Positions 1 through 8,980 of a DNA stretch of 64,000 bases are shown here, piece by piece. Location of the stretch: NCBI RefSeq assembly GCF_004794515.1, contig NZ_SSDF01000088.1, positions 62,001-126,000 of the forward strand, read 5' to 3'. Source of the DNA: Microbacterium sp. A20. Lineage in GTDB: Bacteria > Actinomycetota > Actinomycetes > Actinomycetales > Microbacteriaceae. The translations under genes were made by a program, and so were the position numbers. Positions within the stretch are counted from its first letter, which is position 1. The number at the start of each line of letters is the position of its first letter. Under the pieces are notes generated by a model. The model searched no databases and was not told the origin of the DNA. It saw only the letters and a program-made list of their open reading frames with translations.

Positions 1-1245
1 ATGCTCGGCGTCAAGATCGACTCCGGCAAGGAGTTCACGGGTAAGGTCGCTGACCTCATCGGAGGCATCACGACCCTCAACGGCTGGGCCGTCCTGATCT
101 CGGTCTGCTCGGTGGCCGTCCTGCTGCTGGGGCGCCGCTACCTCCGCGCCGTCCCCTGGGCGCTGATCGTGCTCGTGGCGACGACACTCGTGGTCGTGCT
201 CACGGGGCTCGACCAACGCGGTGTCGACGTACTGGGCGAGGTTCCGGCGGGTCCGCCCGTGCTCACCTGGCCGATGATCGACTGGACGCTCTGGCTCGCG
301 CTGGTGCCGTCCGCGATCGCACTGACGCTGGTCACCACGGCGGAAGGGCTCCTGGTCTCGCGCTCGTACTCCGAGAAGCACGGCTACCCGTTCCATGCGA
401 ACCGCGATCTCTTCGCGTTCGGCATCGCCAACGTCGCCGCGGGAGCCCAGGGCAGCTTCGCCGTCGGATCATCGACCTCGCGAACGGCGGCGATGGATCA
501 GGCGGGATCGCGCACGCAGTTCCCGGCCCTGATCCTCGCGGCCGGCACACTCCTGCTGCTCCTATTCGGCACCGCGCTGCTGGCAGACATCCCGTCGCCC
601 GCCATCGGCGCGATCGTCGGGGTGGCGATCATCCCCCTGCTCGGTATCCGCGACTTCATCGATCTGTGGCGAAAGGATCGGTTCGAGTTCCTCATCGGGG
701 CGACCTGCTTCCTGGTCACCCTCTTCGTCGGTTCCATCCCCGGCATCCTGGTCGCGTTCGTGCTCGCGCTCATCAACATCGCGCGCCGTGCCTCGAACCC
801 CGCCATCGACGTCCTCGAATCCAGCGGCGATCCGGGCGAGTCGCTGCTGGAGGATGCACCTGCAGGAACCGTGACCGCTCCGGGCGTGATCGTCATCCGC
901 CTGGCCGCTCCGCTGTTCTTCGCCAACGGGGCCGTGTTCTCGACGGCGGTGAAGGACGCGATCCGTTCGGCCGGTGAGGGATCCGTCCAGCACCTCGTGG
1001 TCGACATGGAGGCCGTGACCGACGTCGACGTCACCGGGGCGGAGTCGTTCGACTCGCTCAAGAAGTGGCTCGCCGCCGGCTCTATCTCGCTCGCGTTCAG
1101 TCGAGTCCGGCCGAATACGCTGCACCGACTCACGGGGCTCGGTCTGCTCGAGTCGGAGCAGGTCTATGCGACCAATCGCGCAGCGATCAGCGACCTCACC
1201 CGAACGACCTCGGGATCACAGCGTTCAGAGAGAGAAGGCCAGTGA
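1..1245 (+). CDS. SulP-family anion permease, C-terminal part (cut by window start)
   Basis: This is an inner-membrane SulP/SLC26 transporter (sulfate, bicarbonate or similar anions) lacking its N-terminal portion, because the reading frame is open at base 1 and family members are about 550 aa while 414 aa are present. Several hydrophobic spans cover residues 25-265, including the conserved stretch around SSTSRTAAMDQAGSRTQ, which fits the SulP pattern of a polar loop after a GxxGSFAVGSS segment. A cytoplasmic STAS domain follows at about residues 290-400 (IVIRLAAPLFFANG then VDMEAVTDVDVTG). The stop TGA shares one base with the ATG of the next gene, so the two are translationally coupled. The anion cannot be read from the sequence; sulfate is suggested only by the arylsulfatase nearby. 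Confidence 0.88.
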   Translation: MLGVKIDSGKEFTGKVADLIGGITTLNGWAVLISVCSVAVLLLGRRYLRAVPWALIVLVATTLVVVLTGLDQRGVDVLGEVPAGPPVLTWPMIDWTLWLALVPSAIALTLVTTAEGLLVSRSYSEKHGYPFHANRDLFAFGIANVAAGAQGSFAVGSSTSRTAAMDQAGSRTQFPALILAAGTLLLLLFGTALLADIPSPAIGAIVGVAIIPLLGIRDFIDLWRKDRFEFLIGATCFLVTLFVGSIPGILVAFVLALINIARRASNPAIDVLESSGDPGESLLEDAPAGTVTAPGVIVIRLAAPLFFANGAVFSTAVKDAIRSAGEGSVQHLVVDMEAVTDVDVTGAESFDSLKKWLAAGSISLAFSRVRPNTLHRLTGLGLLESEQVYATNRAAISDLTRTTSGSQRSEREGQ

Positions 1246-1916
1246 TGGGACCCGTCGTCGGAGACATTCTTCCGCTCGCTCTCGGCGTCGCGATCAGCCC
1301 GATACCGATCATCGCCGCGATCCTGATGCTGCTCTCCCCCAAAGCGCGGGTGACGAGCGTCGGCTTCCTCCTCGGCTGGGTCGTCGGGATCGTGGCCGCG
1401 GTCACGGTGTTCACGTTGCTGTCGTCGATCCTGCCGGATGACGATCCCGATGTCTCCCACCCGATCCGCGGCGTGGTGCAGCTCGTTCTCGGCCTGCTGC
1501 TTCTCGTCCTCGCGTCCGGACAGTGGCGCAAGCGGCCGAAGGCGGGGGAAGAGGCCGCCCTCCCGAAGTGGATGAAGGCCATCGACACGGTCACCTTCCC
1601 GGTCGCGCTCGGACTCGGCTTCCTGCTGTCCGCCGTGAACCCGAAGAACCTGATCATGGCGGCGGGCGCCGGCACCGACATCGGCGCGGCGTCGCTTCCT
1701 GCCGGATCCGTCGTCGTGGTGATCGTCATCTACACGCTCATCGCCGCGTCGACCGTGCTGGTCCCGGTCATCGGATATCTCCTCGCCGCCGACCGCCTTC
1801 GCGGTCCGCTCGACGCCCTCCGCGGCTGGCTCGCCACCGAGAACGCCGTCATCATGGCCGTGCTGCTGCTGGTGATCGGTGTCTCGATGCTCGGCAAGGG
1901 CATCGGGAGCTTCTAG
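1245..1916 (+). CDS. GAP/Sap family membrane protein (sulfolipid-1-addressing-like), copy 1
   Basis: A 223-aa membrane protein with about six hydrophobic spans. It opens with GDILPLALGVAISPIPIIA, the N-terminal signature of the GAP/Sap (sulfolipid-1-addressing protein) group, related in architecture to LysE-type exporters. A conserved NPKNL motif lies near residue 137, after a short basic loop. The start ATG overlaps the previous stop (TGATG), and an AGAGAAGG ribosome-binding sequence lies just upstream, so the start is well supported. In mycobacteria a family member helps move glycolipid to the surface; the substrate here is unknown. It is followed 35 bases later by a second family member, suggesting a two-subunit or paralogous exporter. 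Confidence 0.75.
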   Translation: MGPVVGDILPLALGVAISPIPIIAAILMLLSPKARVTSVGFLLGWVVGIVAAVTVFTLLSSILPDDDPDVSHPIRGVVQLVLGLLLLVLASGQWRKRPKAGEEAALPKWMKAIDTVTFPVALGLGFLLSAVNPKNLIMAAGAGTDIGAASLPAGSVVVVIVIYTLIAASTVLVPVIGYLLAADRLRGPLDALRGWLATENAVIMAVLLLVIGVSMLGKGIGSF

Positions 1917-1951
1917 GGCCGGACCGGGGAACCAGAAGGAGGAACGAGGAT

Positions 1952-2668
1952 ATGGGCGAGCTGATCCTGGACCTCGTTCCCGTCGCTCTCGGCGTGGTGC
2001 TGAGTCCGCTCGCCATCATGGCGCTCGTCGCCGTCCTGCTCTCGCAGAATGCCCGCGCCAACGGGATCGCGTATCTGCTCGGGTGGTTCCTCGGGCTCGC
2101 CGGCCTCATGGCCTTGTTCCTCTGGCTGTTCCCGGTGCTGGAGGTGCACCAACGCGCGGAGCCACCCCTGTGGGTCCCCCTCGTGCGTCTGCTCGTCGGT
2201 CTCTTCCTGGTGGTCGCTGCCGTCTGGGTGTATCGGAAGGGCCGCGCACACGTCCTGCGGATGGCTGCCGCTTCGACCCCGCGCGATGTCGTCGCCGCGT
2301 CGCCCCAGCTGCCCGGCTGGCTGCACTCGGTCGAGTCGTTCCGCCCCGGGCGCACGTTCCTCCTCGGCATCGGGCTCTTCGTGCTCAACCCGGTCGACGC
2401 GTCGTGCGCCATCCTCGCCGCCCTCGACATCACCCTGTCCGACGTGGATGCGGCGGCGGGGCTCTGGATCGCTGCGGCGTTCGTCGTGGTGGGCACTCTC
2501 CCGATCGCGCTTCCGGTGGTGTACGTCGTCGTGCGCGGCCGCGATGCTGAACCGCTGCTCGACCGGGTACGAACGTGGATCGCCGGAAACACGCACGTCC
2601 TCAATGCGGCCCTGCTCCTCGTGATCGGCGCTCTCCAGCTGCAGAAGGCACTCGCGGGTCTGCTCTGA
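1952..2668 (+). CDS. GAP/Sap family membrane protein (sulfolipid-1-addressing-like), copy 2
   Basis: A 238-aa multi-pass membrane protein paralogous to the gene before it. Both start with a short acidic/aliphatic lead, an ALGVxLSPxxI motif, a central hydrophilic loop and a C-terminal hydrophobic span ending in LLLVIGxxxL. The conserved NPK of copy 1 is NPVD here (FVLNPVDASC), a difference at the most conserved loop that could separate their substrates. The ATG at 1952 follows a very strong AAGGAGG ribosome-binding site. It ends the SulP-Sap-Sap run, and about 150 non-coding bases separate it from the arylsulfatase. Confidence 0.72.
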   Translation: MGELILDLVPVALGVVLSPLAIMALVAVLLSQNARANGIAYLLGWFLGLAGLMALFLWLFPVLEVHQRAEPPLWVPLVRLLVGLFLVVAAVWVYRKGRAHVLRMAAASTPRDVVAASPQLPGWLHSVESFRPGRTFLLGIGLFVLNPVDASCAILAALDITLSDVDAAAGLWIAAAFVVVGTLPIALPVVYVVVRGRDAEPLLDRVRTWIAGNTHVLNAALLLVIGALQLQKALAGLL

Positions 2669-2816
2669 GTGACCGACGTCGCCCCTCCGACGAGACCCTT
2701 TGCCGCGATGCATCGGGGATCACCCGGATGAACGTCGCACTCCCCCGGTGACAGCAGCCATCGCGCCGCAGTACTGTGCGGATAGACATCGTTCCGACAG
2801 GTGAAGGGAACCGGCA

Positions 2817-5159
2817 ATGGCTCGCGACTTCCAGGGCAAGATCGAACTCGACGTGCGTGACTCGGTCGCGGATTGGGACGCCTACCGGGCGTCGACGCCA
2901 CCGGCCGGGGCACCGAACGTACTGGTCGTGCTCTACGACGACACCGGCATGGCGGCGTGGTCCCCGTACGGTGGGCGGATCAACATGCCCACCATGGATC
3001 GGCTTGCGCAGAACGGCCTCACCTACTCGCAGTGGCACACGACCGCACTGTGTTCGCCGACGCGCTCGACATTCCTGACCGGACGAAACCATCACCTCAA
3101 CGGGTTCGCCACGATCTCCGAATCCTCCACCGGGTTCCCGGGATACAACTCCCACATCCCTGATTCGAACGTCACCATGGCGCACGTGCTGCGCGACGCC
3201 GGATGGTCGACGTTCTGGGTCGGCAAGAACCACAACGTGCCGATCGACGAGTGGACGGCAGGCGCCTCGAAGAAGCACTGGCCGCTGGCGCAGGGCTACG
3301 ACCGGTTCTACGGCTTCATCGGCGGCGAGACCAACAACTGGTACCCGTCGTTGGCCGAGGACAATCACTACATCGATCAGCCGTACCTCCCCGAGCAGGG
3401 GTATCACCTGTCGAAGGATCTCGCCGACCAAGCGCTCACGATGATCCGCGACGTCAAGCAGACCGAGCCGGACAAGCCCTGGTACCTCTGGTTCTGCCCG
3501 GGCGCGAATCACGCGCCCCACCACGCCCCGCAGGAATACATCGACAAGTACAAGGGCCAGTTCGACGACGGCTACGAGGCATACCGCGACTGGGTGCTGG
3601 GCCGGATGATCGAGAAGGGGATCGTCCCGGCGGACACCGATCTGACGGCGCTGAACCCGATGCCCGACGGCACGTTCAACCCCACCGACGAGGTGCGGCC
3701 GTGGGACAGCCTGAACGCCGAGGAGAAGGCGATGTTCTCGCGGATGGCCGAGGTCTATGCGGGCTTCAGCGAGTACACCGATTCGCAGGTCGGACGCATC
3801 GTCGACTACCTCGAGGAATCGGGCCAGCTCGACAACACGCTCATCCTCTACTGCGCCGACAACGGCGCGTCGGGTGAGGGCAGCCCGAACGGCTCGGTCA
3901 ACGAAGGCAAGATCTTCGGTGGCTACCCGGATGACGAGGCGGAGAACCTTCGCCTCGTCGACAAGCTCGGCTCGCCCGACACCTACAACCACTATCCGAC
4001 CGGGTGGGCGGCGGCCTTCTCCACGCCCTACAAGATGTTCAAGCGCTACACCTATCAGGGCGGCGTCTGCGACCCGCTCGTGATCCACTGGCCCGCGGGG
4101 ATGAAGGCACGCGGCGAAGTGCGTCACCAGTACCACCACTCGACGGACATCGTTCCGACGATCCTCGAGGCCTGCGGGGTGGAGTTCCCCGACGTCTACA
4201 ACGGCGTCGCACAGACCCCTCTCTCGGGTGTGTCGATGGCGTACTCCTTCGACGCCGAACCGGAAGGTCCGACCGAGAAGAAGACGCAGTACTACGAGAT
4301 GCTCGGTCAGCGCGGCATCTGGCATGAGGGTTGGAAGGCCGTCGCCGTCCACGGGCCCATGAGCGGCGTCAGCAACTTCGACAAGGACGAGTGGGAGCTC
4401 TATCACACGGACGTCGACCGTGCTGAAGCGAAGAACCTCGCCGAGGAGCATCCCGACAAGCTCGAAGAGCTCAAGGCACTCTGGATGGAGGAGGCGAAGG
4501 CGAACGACGTGCTGCCGCTGAACGACCTGCAGATCATCGGCAACCCGAAGGACTTCGAGACGTTCGTCGGCATGGAGTTCCACCAGCCCGCACCGCCTTC
4601 GGGACAGTTCGTCTACTACCCGGGCACGAGCGAGGTACCCGAACGGTCCGCTGCGAACACGCACGGCGTCTCGTACAAGATCGCCGCCGAGGTCGAGTTC
4701 ACCCCGGAGACGGAGGGCGTCATCTTCGCCCACGGTTCCCGGTTCGGCGGGCACGCGCTCGTCGTGAAGGACGGCCAGGTGCATTACGTGTACAACTTCC
4801 TCGGCATCCCGCCCGAAGACCGCGTCTCGGCCCCGGTGCCGACATCAGGCACGCACATCATCGGCGTCGAGTTCACGAAGGAGGGCATGGGCGAGCACCG
4901 TGAGGGCGTCGGTCCGGTGAAGCTGTACATCGACGACCAGGTGGTCGGCGAAAAGCGCATCCGCACGGTTCTCGGGCACTTCTCGCTCTGCGGCGAGGGA
5001 CTGACGATCGGTCGGGACAGTGCCGACCCCGTCTCGTCCCTGTACGGCTACGGGTTCGACTTCGCCGGCGGTGAGATCACGAAGGTCGTGTTCGACATCG
5101 CCGACGACGCCTACCTCGACCTCGAAGCGCACCTGGCGGCGGCACTGGCGCGCGACTGA
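2817..5159 (+). CDS. Type I arylsulfatase, 780 aa
   Basis: A formylglycine-type sulfatase that hydrolyses sulfate esters. The signature CSPTRSTFLTGR begins at residue 79, where C79 would be converted to formylglycine. The N-terminal metal-binding pair is D41-D42 (VLYDD), and a second metal site is visible in LYCADNGASGEG near residue 345. The N-terminal two thirds is the alkaline-phosphatase-like sulfatase fold. Residues from about 590 form a beta-rich extension (FAHGSRFGGHAL, YIDDQVVGEKRI) typical of the large actinobacterial AtsD-like group, whose members are also near 780 aa. No signal peptide is visible, so it is probably cytoplasmic. The ATG at 2817 has AGGTGAAGGGA upstream. It stands alone, convergent with the LuxR regulator. 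No formylglycine-generating enzyme is encoded in the window. Confidence 0.92.
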   Translation: MARDFQGKIELDVRDSVADWDAYRASTPPAGAPNVLVVLYDDTGMAAWSPYGGRINMPTMDRLAQNGLTYSQWHTTALCSPTRSTFLTGRNHHLNGFATISESSTGFPGYNSHIPDSNVTMAHVLRDAGWSTFWVGKNHNVPIDEWTAGASKKHWPLAQGYDRFYGFIGGETNNWYPSLAEDNHYIDQPYLPEQGYHLSKDLADQALTMIRDVKQTEPDKPWYLWFCPGANHAPHHAPQEYIDKYKGQFDDGYEAYRDWVLGRMIEKGIVPADTDLTALNPMPDGTFNPTDEVRPWDSLNAEEKAMFSRMAEVYAGFSEYTDSQVGRIVDYLEESGQLDNTLILYCADNGASGEGSPNGSVNEGKIFGGYPDDEAENLRLVDKLGSPDTYNHYPTGWAAAFSTPYKMFKRYTYQGGVCDPLVIHWPAGMKARGEVRHQYHHSTDIVPTILEACGVEFPDVYNGVAQTPLSGVSMAYSFDAEPEGPTEKKTQYYEMLGQRGIWHEGWKAVAVHGPMSGVSNFDKDEWELYHTDVDRAEAKNLAEEHPDKLEELKALWMEEAKANDVLPLNDLQIIGNPKDFETFVGMEFHQPAPPSGQFVYYPGTSEVPERSAANTHGVSYKIAAEVEFTPETEGVIFAHGSRFGGHALVVKDGQVHYVYNFLGIPPEDRVSAPVPTSGTHIIGVEFTKEGMGEHREGVGPVKLYIDDQVVGEKRIRTVLGHFSLCGEGLTIGRDSADPVSSLYGYGFDFAGGEITKVVFDIADDAYLDLEAHLAAALARD

Positions 5160-5170
5160 TCGACTGCCCC

Positions 5171-5219
5171 ACGGCGGCCGCGAGCGCTACTCGATCCCGA
5201 GTGCGTGCGCGGCCGCCGT
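5171..5219. terminator. Bidirectional hairpin between arylsulfatase and LuxR regulator
   Basis: A perfect 12-bp GC-rich stem (5171-5182 with 5208-5219, ACGGCGGCCGCG and its complement) encloses a smaller ACTCG/CGAGT hairpin. It sits between two convergent genes and includes the last codons of the regulator, whose stop lies in the loop. No T-run follows, which is usual for high-GC actinobacteria. Confidence 0.6.
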
Positions 5220-7775
5220 CACGCTGTCCCGGTCCGAGACCCCGAGCTTGCGGTAGATGTTCCGCACGTGCGTCTTGACGGTGTTCGGGGAGATGAACTC
5301 CTGCTGAGCGATCTGACGCAGCGTCGCGTTACGGCTCAACGCCAGCAGCACGATGCGCTCGCGGTGCGTGAGCTGCTCGTCTACGAGCAGCCCCGCTGCG
5401 ACGAGTCGCTCCCGGACGGTGTCGGCGAAACGGGTCCGGGTTCCGGCGGTAGCCCGTGCGCCCAGGAGCCGGAGCACAGCCTGATCGGCTGCCGCGATGC
5501 GCCGGACGTGTTCCTCCGGTTCGGCCAGCGACAGCGCCAGCGAGAGCGAGGCCTGAGCCCTCTCGGAGTCTCCGCCGTGCACATCGAGCGCGGCCGCCAC
5601 CAGCCAGGCGTCCACCAGGGATGCCGGCAGCGCACACGTCGTCGAGCCGTCGAGGACGGGGGCGAGAGTCTCGCGCGCCTCCGCGTGCCGATGGTCGTGC
5701 AGGGCAGCGATCGCGCGGAGGACGACCACCTCGCCACTCGTGCCAAGCGCGCGCTCGGTGTCGGCGATGAACTGATCCCGGAGATTCGGCTCGCCCAGCC
5801 GGTCGAACGCGTGCACGGCGAACACGCCCACCATCGCATACCAGTGCGGAGGAAGCGGCATGTCATCGCGAGGGACGAGCGTCTCGAGCAGCATGCTGGC
5901 GGCCGCGCGCGGATCCGCGGCGCCGTCGGTGTCGAGCAGCGCCACCAGCCCACTCAGCCCCCTCGAGATCGCGGGTTCGGAACCCGAGTCGATGATCGCC
6001 GCTGCTGCGCGCATCGTCTGCTCCGCGTCGATCGCCTGCAGGCGTTCATACGGCACCCAGCACCGCCACACTCTCGTCACCTCGTAGAAGGCGTCGTCGG
6101 GCTCACCGAGTTCGCGCCACCTCGCGTCCAGTCGCGACCCGGCGGTGAGGACGTCGCGCATCCTGCCCCGGAAAAGAGCGCTGGTGTTCAGGACGGCGGA
6201 CGCCTGGAGTTCTGCCGCGACCGCTCCGACCGCGCGAGCTTGATCTGCGGCCGTCCGTGCATAGCGCTCTGCGCGGTCGAGGTGACCGACGTACAGCTCA
6301 CCCATCGCCGCCTGCAGGAATGCGTAGGTGTCGAGCTGGGACTCCCCGGTGACGGTGTCGAACGCGCGTCCGAGTCGGTCGAGGGCCTGCGCGATGCCTC
6401 CGCGGCGCACGGCGGTGTGCAGATCGAGGCCGGTCAGCCACTGACGACTCACGGCCGATCCGTCTTCGTCGCGCAGCGTCGCGAGGACGGTGGCCGCGGC
6501 GGAGGCATCGCCCCGCGCGAGCTCCGCTGCCGCGATCAGCATCTGCACCGCGGGATCCGCTCGCAGCGGAGCGGGCATCGCCCTGATCGCCTCCGTCACC
6601 TCGCACGCATGACCCGTCAGGATCAGCTGCATCCCGCACCGACGCAGGATCACGGCCATGCACGCCGGATCACAACTCTGCGTGGCGTGTCGCAGTGCGG
6701 GAAGATGCGCCTCCTGCTCGGCGAACCACTCGGCGGCGTCCTTCTCGAGACGCTCGACGACCGCGCGCCCCCGATCCCGCAGGCGTGCGGCGAGGAACTC
6801 CCGCAGCAGCGGGTGATAGTGGTACCAGACGGGGTCCACGCCCCGCCTGCCCATCAGCACGCTGAGCTGGATGAGTCTCTCGACGAGGGCAGCGGCGGGA
6901 GCACCGGGCGACAGCCGGTACGCGAGGTCGAGCGAAAACGCCTCCGGGACCGAGGTGAAGAGAAGGAACTCCGTCAACTCCTCGTCCAGGTCGCCGAAGA
7001 CCTCCTCGAGGAAGTAGTCGACAAGCGCGGGCGCGTCCCCGCGGAGCGGTGTGTCCGTGGCGTCGCGGTGCTCCAGCCCGGCGAGCACCATGAGGCGGAG
7101 TCCCGCGGCCCATCCCTCGGTCCGGTGAAGAATCGTCGTGATCTCTCCCTGCGAGACGGTGATCCCGCTGGCACGGAAGAGCGACCTCACTTCTGCCGGG
7201 GTGAACGCCAGGTCGGCGTTGTCGAGCTCGAGCGCGATTCCCGCGATACGACGCCGCGCGACGCGGATCAGCCGGGTGCCGCGCCCGGAGAGGACGACGT
7301 GCGCGTTGCCGGGGACCGCGTGGACGAACGCCGACAGCATGTCGGCCAGCTCCGGACTCCCGATCAGGTGAACATCGTCGAACACGATCACGATCCTTCG
7401 GAGGGTCGTTCGCAGCGCACGAGCGAGCGACCGAGCCGTTTCGTCCGTCTCCGCCCGGGGGACCTTCGCGAGAGTCTCGCCGAGACGCCCGTCATCGATC
7501 CGTTCGAGAGCGGAACGAAGAAGCGAGAGATCGACGTCGTCCCGCTGGAACGAAAGCCACACCACCGCGGTGTCCGGTTCGCTCCCGATCGCCTCTGCCC
7601 ACTGCGCGAGCAGCCTGGTCTTGCCCGCTCCGGCTGACGCGGTGACGAGCGTCAACGTCCACGGTTCGTCCATCGCGGCGGTCAGCCGGTCGAGCAGTCG
7701 TGGGCGCACCACGTTCTCCTCGACGATCTCGGGGACGAACGTCCTCGATGCATCGTCGCCGATGCTCTTCGTCAT
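5187..7775 (-). CDS. MalT/LuxR-type large ATP-dependent transcriptional regulator
   Basis: An 862-aa STAND-type regulator (LAL/MalT class). The N-terminal NTPase has Walker A SAGAGKT at residues 47-53 and Walker B IVIVFDDVH near 130. A winged-helix and long helical repeat region fills the middle. The last 60 residues form a LuxR helix-turn-helix (LTHRERIVLLALSRN, then NTVKTHVRNIYRKLGVSDR). An upstream in-frame ATG exists at 7853, but the ATG at 7775 has a G-rich ribosome-binding stretch and begins where family similarity begins. It is the last of three minus-strand genes (SulP, FUSC, regulator) with gaps of about 60 and 100 bases. Its inducer is unknown; control of the surrounding transport and sulfatase genes is a reasonable inference only. 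Confidence 0.88.
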   Translation of the reverse strand: MTKSIGDDASRTFVPEIVEENVVRPRLLDRLTAAMDEPWTLTLVTASAGAGKTRLLAQWAEAIGSEPDTAVVWLSFQRDDVDLSLLRSALERIDDGRLGETLAKVPRAETDETARSLARALRTTLRRIVIVFDDVHLIGSPELADMLSAFVHAVPGNAHVVLSGRGTRLIRVARRRIAGIALELDNADLAFTPAEVRSLFRASGITVSQGEITTILHRTEGWAAGLRLMVLAGLEHRDATDTPLRGDAPALVDYFLEEVFGDLDEELTEFLLFTSVPEAFSLDLAYRLSPGAPAAALVERLIQLSVLMGRRGVDPVWYHYHPLLREFLAARLRDRGRAVVERLEKDAAEWFAEQEAHLPALRHATQSCDPACMAVILRRCGMQLILTGHACEVTEAIRAMPAPLRADPAVQMLIAAAELARGDASAAATVLATLRDEDGSAVSRQWLTGLDLHTAVRRGGIAQALDRLGRAFDTVTGESQLDTYAFLQAAMGELYVGHLDRAERYARTAADQARAVGAVAAELQASAVLNTSALFRGRMRDVLTAGSRLDARWRELGEPDDAFYEVTRVWRCWVPYERLQAIDAEQTMRAAAAIIDSGSEPAISRGLSGLVALLDTDGAADPRAAASMLLETLVPRDDMPLPPHWYAMVGVFAVHAFDRLGEPNLRDQFIADTERALGTSGEVVVLRAIAALHDHRHAEARETLAPVLDGSTTCALPASLVDAWLVAAALDVHGGDSERAQASLSLALSLAEPEEHVRRIAAADQAVLRLLGARATAGTRTRFADTVRERLVAAGLLVDEQLTHRERIVLLALSRNATLRQIAQQEFISPNTVKTHVRNIYRKLGVSDRDSVTAAAHALGIE

Positions 7776-7875
7776 GGGAACCCCCCCCGGTCCATCGCTC
7801 GCCGCCAGGTCAGCCGATATCCGCAGTATGGCACCGCGCTGAGAGGGCCTCAAGCACTTCCGAGGGGACCAAGGT

Positions 7876-8919
7876 CTAGACCGTGGTCGACCTCCGTCGC
7901 CGGGCGAGCAGCGAAAGCAGAGACGGCACGACCGCGCCGAAGAAGAGTGCCAGCCCGACGCCGAGAAGCGTCTCCACTACCCGCTCGAGGAATCGTGCTC
8001 CCGGCGACCCCGTGGAGTTCACGAGGATGAAAGTCAGCGCGATGAACGTCGTGAATCCCGGAGCGACATACCAGCGGCTCTCCTGGGTCGCGCACAGGGC
8101 ACCGACGACGACGCCGACCACGAGGCCGATCAGGAGATCTCCCGGCGCGAGGAGCGCGAAAGCGGCAGCGGCGAAGGCACCGACGAGCACCGAGATCGCA
8201 CGCCCGATGCTGCGCGAGATGAGTTGCCCGCGCGCCGGACGCATCACCAGCAGCACCGCCGCCGTCGCCCAGCCGACGTGCTGCAGATCGAGGAGGAAGC
8301 CCACCGCGGCGGCGATCGCGGCCGCAGCGCCGAGCAGGAGCCCGTAGACCAGCATCGCCCGGCCTCGAGGCACAGGTGCTGCGGGCGGCGGCGGGTCATC
8401 TCGCTCCGGCCAGAACAGCGAGATGAGCCACGCGTACAGGGATCCCACCACCATGCACGCCGCGAGTCCGAGAGCAGCCGGCGACCAGGGGAAGCTCAGG
8501 CCGATGCCGACCATCGGCAGGACGAGGATCAGTACGAGCTGAGCCAGTCGCCCGCGGACCGCGTTGACGCACGCGAGCACGGCCGCGCCGAAAACTGCGA
8601 CGACCGCGACGGCGGGCACGGTGGCGAGCAGTGAACCCACGAGCAGCCCGACCGCGCTGAGACCGCCGACGAGGAGGATGACCGCGCGACTGTGTCGCCG
8701 CGGCGGAAGCCGGAACGCCGCCGCGGGAAGCACACCGACGGCGAGGGCGAGACCGAGCGTCGAACTGAAGGGAGCGACGGCCATGGCGGGCAGGGCGAAA
8801 GCGATGCCGAGACCGAATCTCGCCCACCGCCACGTCAGGCCGACCCGGTCGTCCACCCTGACCGCCTCGCCGACGTCATCCGAAGGCCTGTTCGCATGCC
8901 CGTCCCCCTGTTCGCCCAT
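7876..8919 (-). CDS. FUSC-family inner-membrane protein
   Basis: A 347-aa integral membrane protein with two clusters of hydrophobic spans (about residues 32-170 and 192-335) separated by a proline-rich acidic loop (ERDDPPPPAAP). The second cluster contains HVGWATAAVLLVMRPARGQL followed by RSIGRAISVLVGA, the characteristic FUSC (fusaric-acid-resistance/aromatic efflux component) arrangement of an R-x-x-G-T/R turn between helices. Family members act in efflux of aromatic acids or other small compounds. It lies between SulP (61 bases upstream) and the LuxR regulator on the same strand, so the three are probably co-transcribed. The substrate cannot be inferred. Confidence 0.75.
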   Translation of the reverse strand: MGEQGDGHANRPSDDVGEAVRVDDRVGLTWRWARFGLGIAFALPAMAVAPFSSTLGLALAVGVLPAAAFRLPPRRHSRAVILLVGGLSAVGLLVGSLLATVPAVAVVAVFGAAVLACVNAVRGRLAQLVLILVLPMVGIGLSFPWSPAALGLAACMVVGSLYAWLISLFWPERDDPPPPAAPVPRGRAMLVYGLLLGAAAAIAAAVGFLLDLQHVGWATAAVLLVMRPARGQLISRSIGRAISVLVGAFAAAAFALLAPGDLLIGLVVGVVVGALCATQESRWYVAPGFTTFIALTFILVNSTGSPGARFLERVVETLLGVGLALFFGAVVPSLLSLLARRRRSTTV

Positions 8920-8980
8920 GTCGACGGCGGCCTGCGCCGCGCACCCTCGCGGCTCAGCCTAGGCACCCCGTGACCAGCCG

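Noticed and set aside
2601..4784. 727-codon minus-strand frame opposite the arylsulfatase
   Set aside because: Shadow of the sulfatase gene; no domain or start signals.
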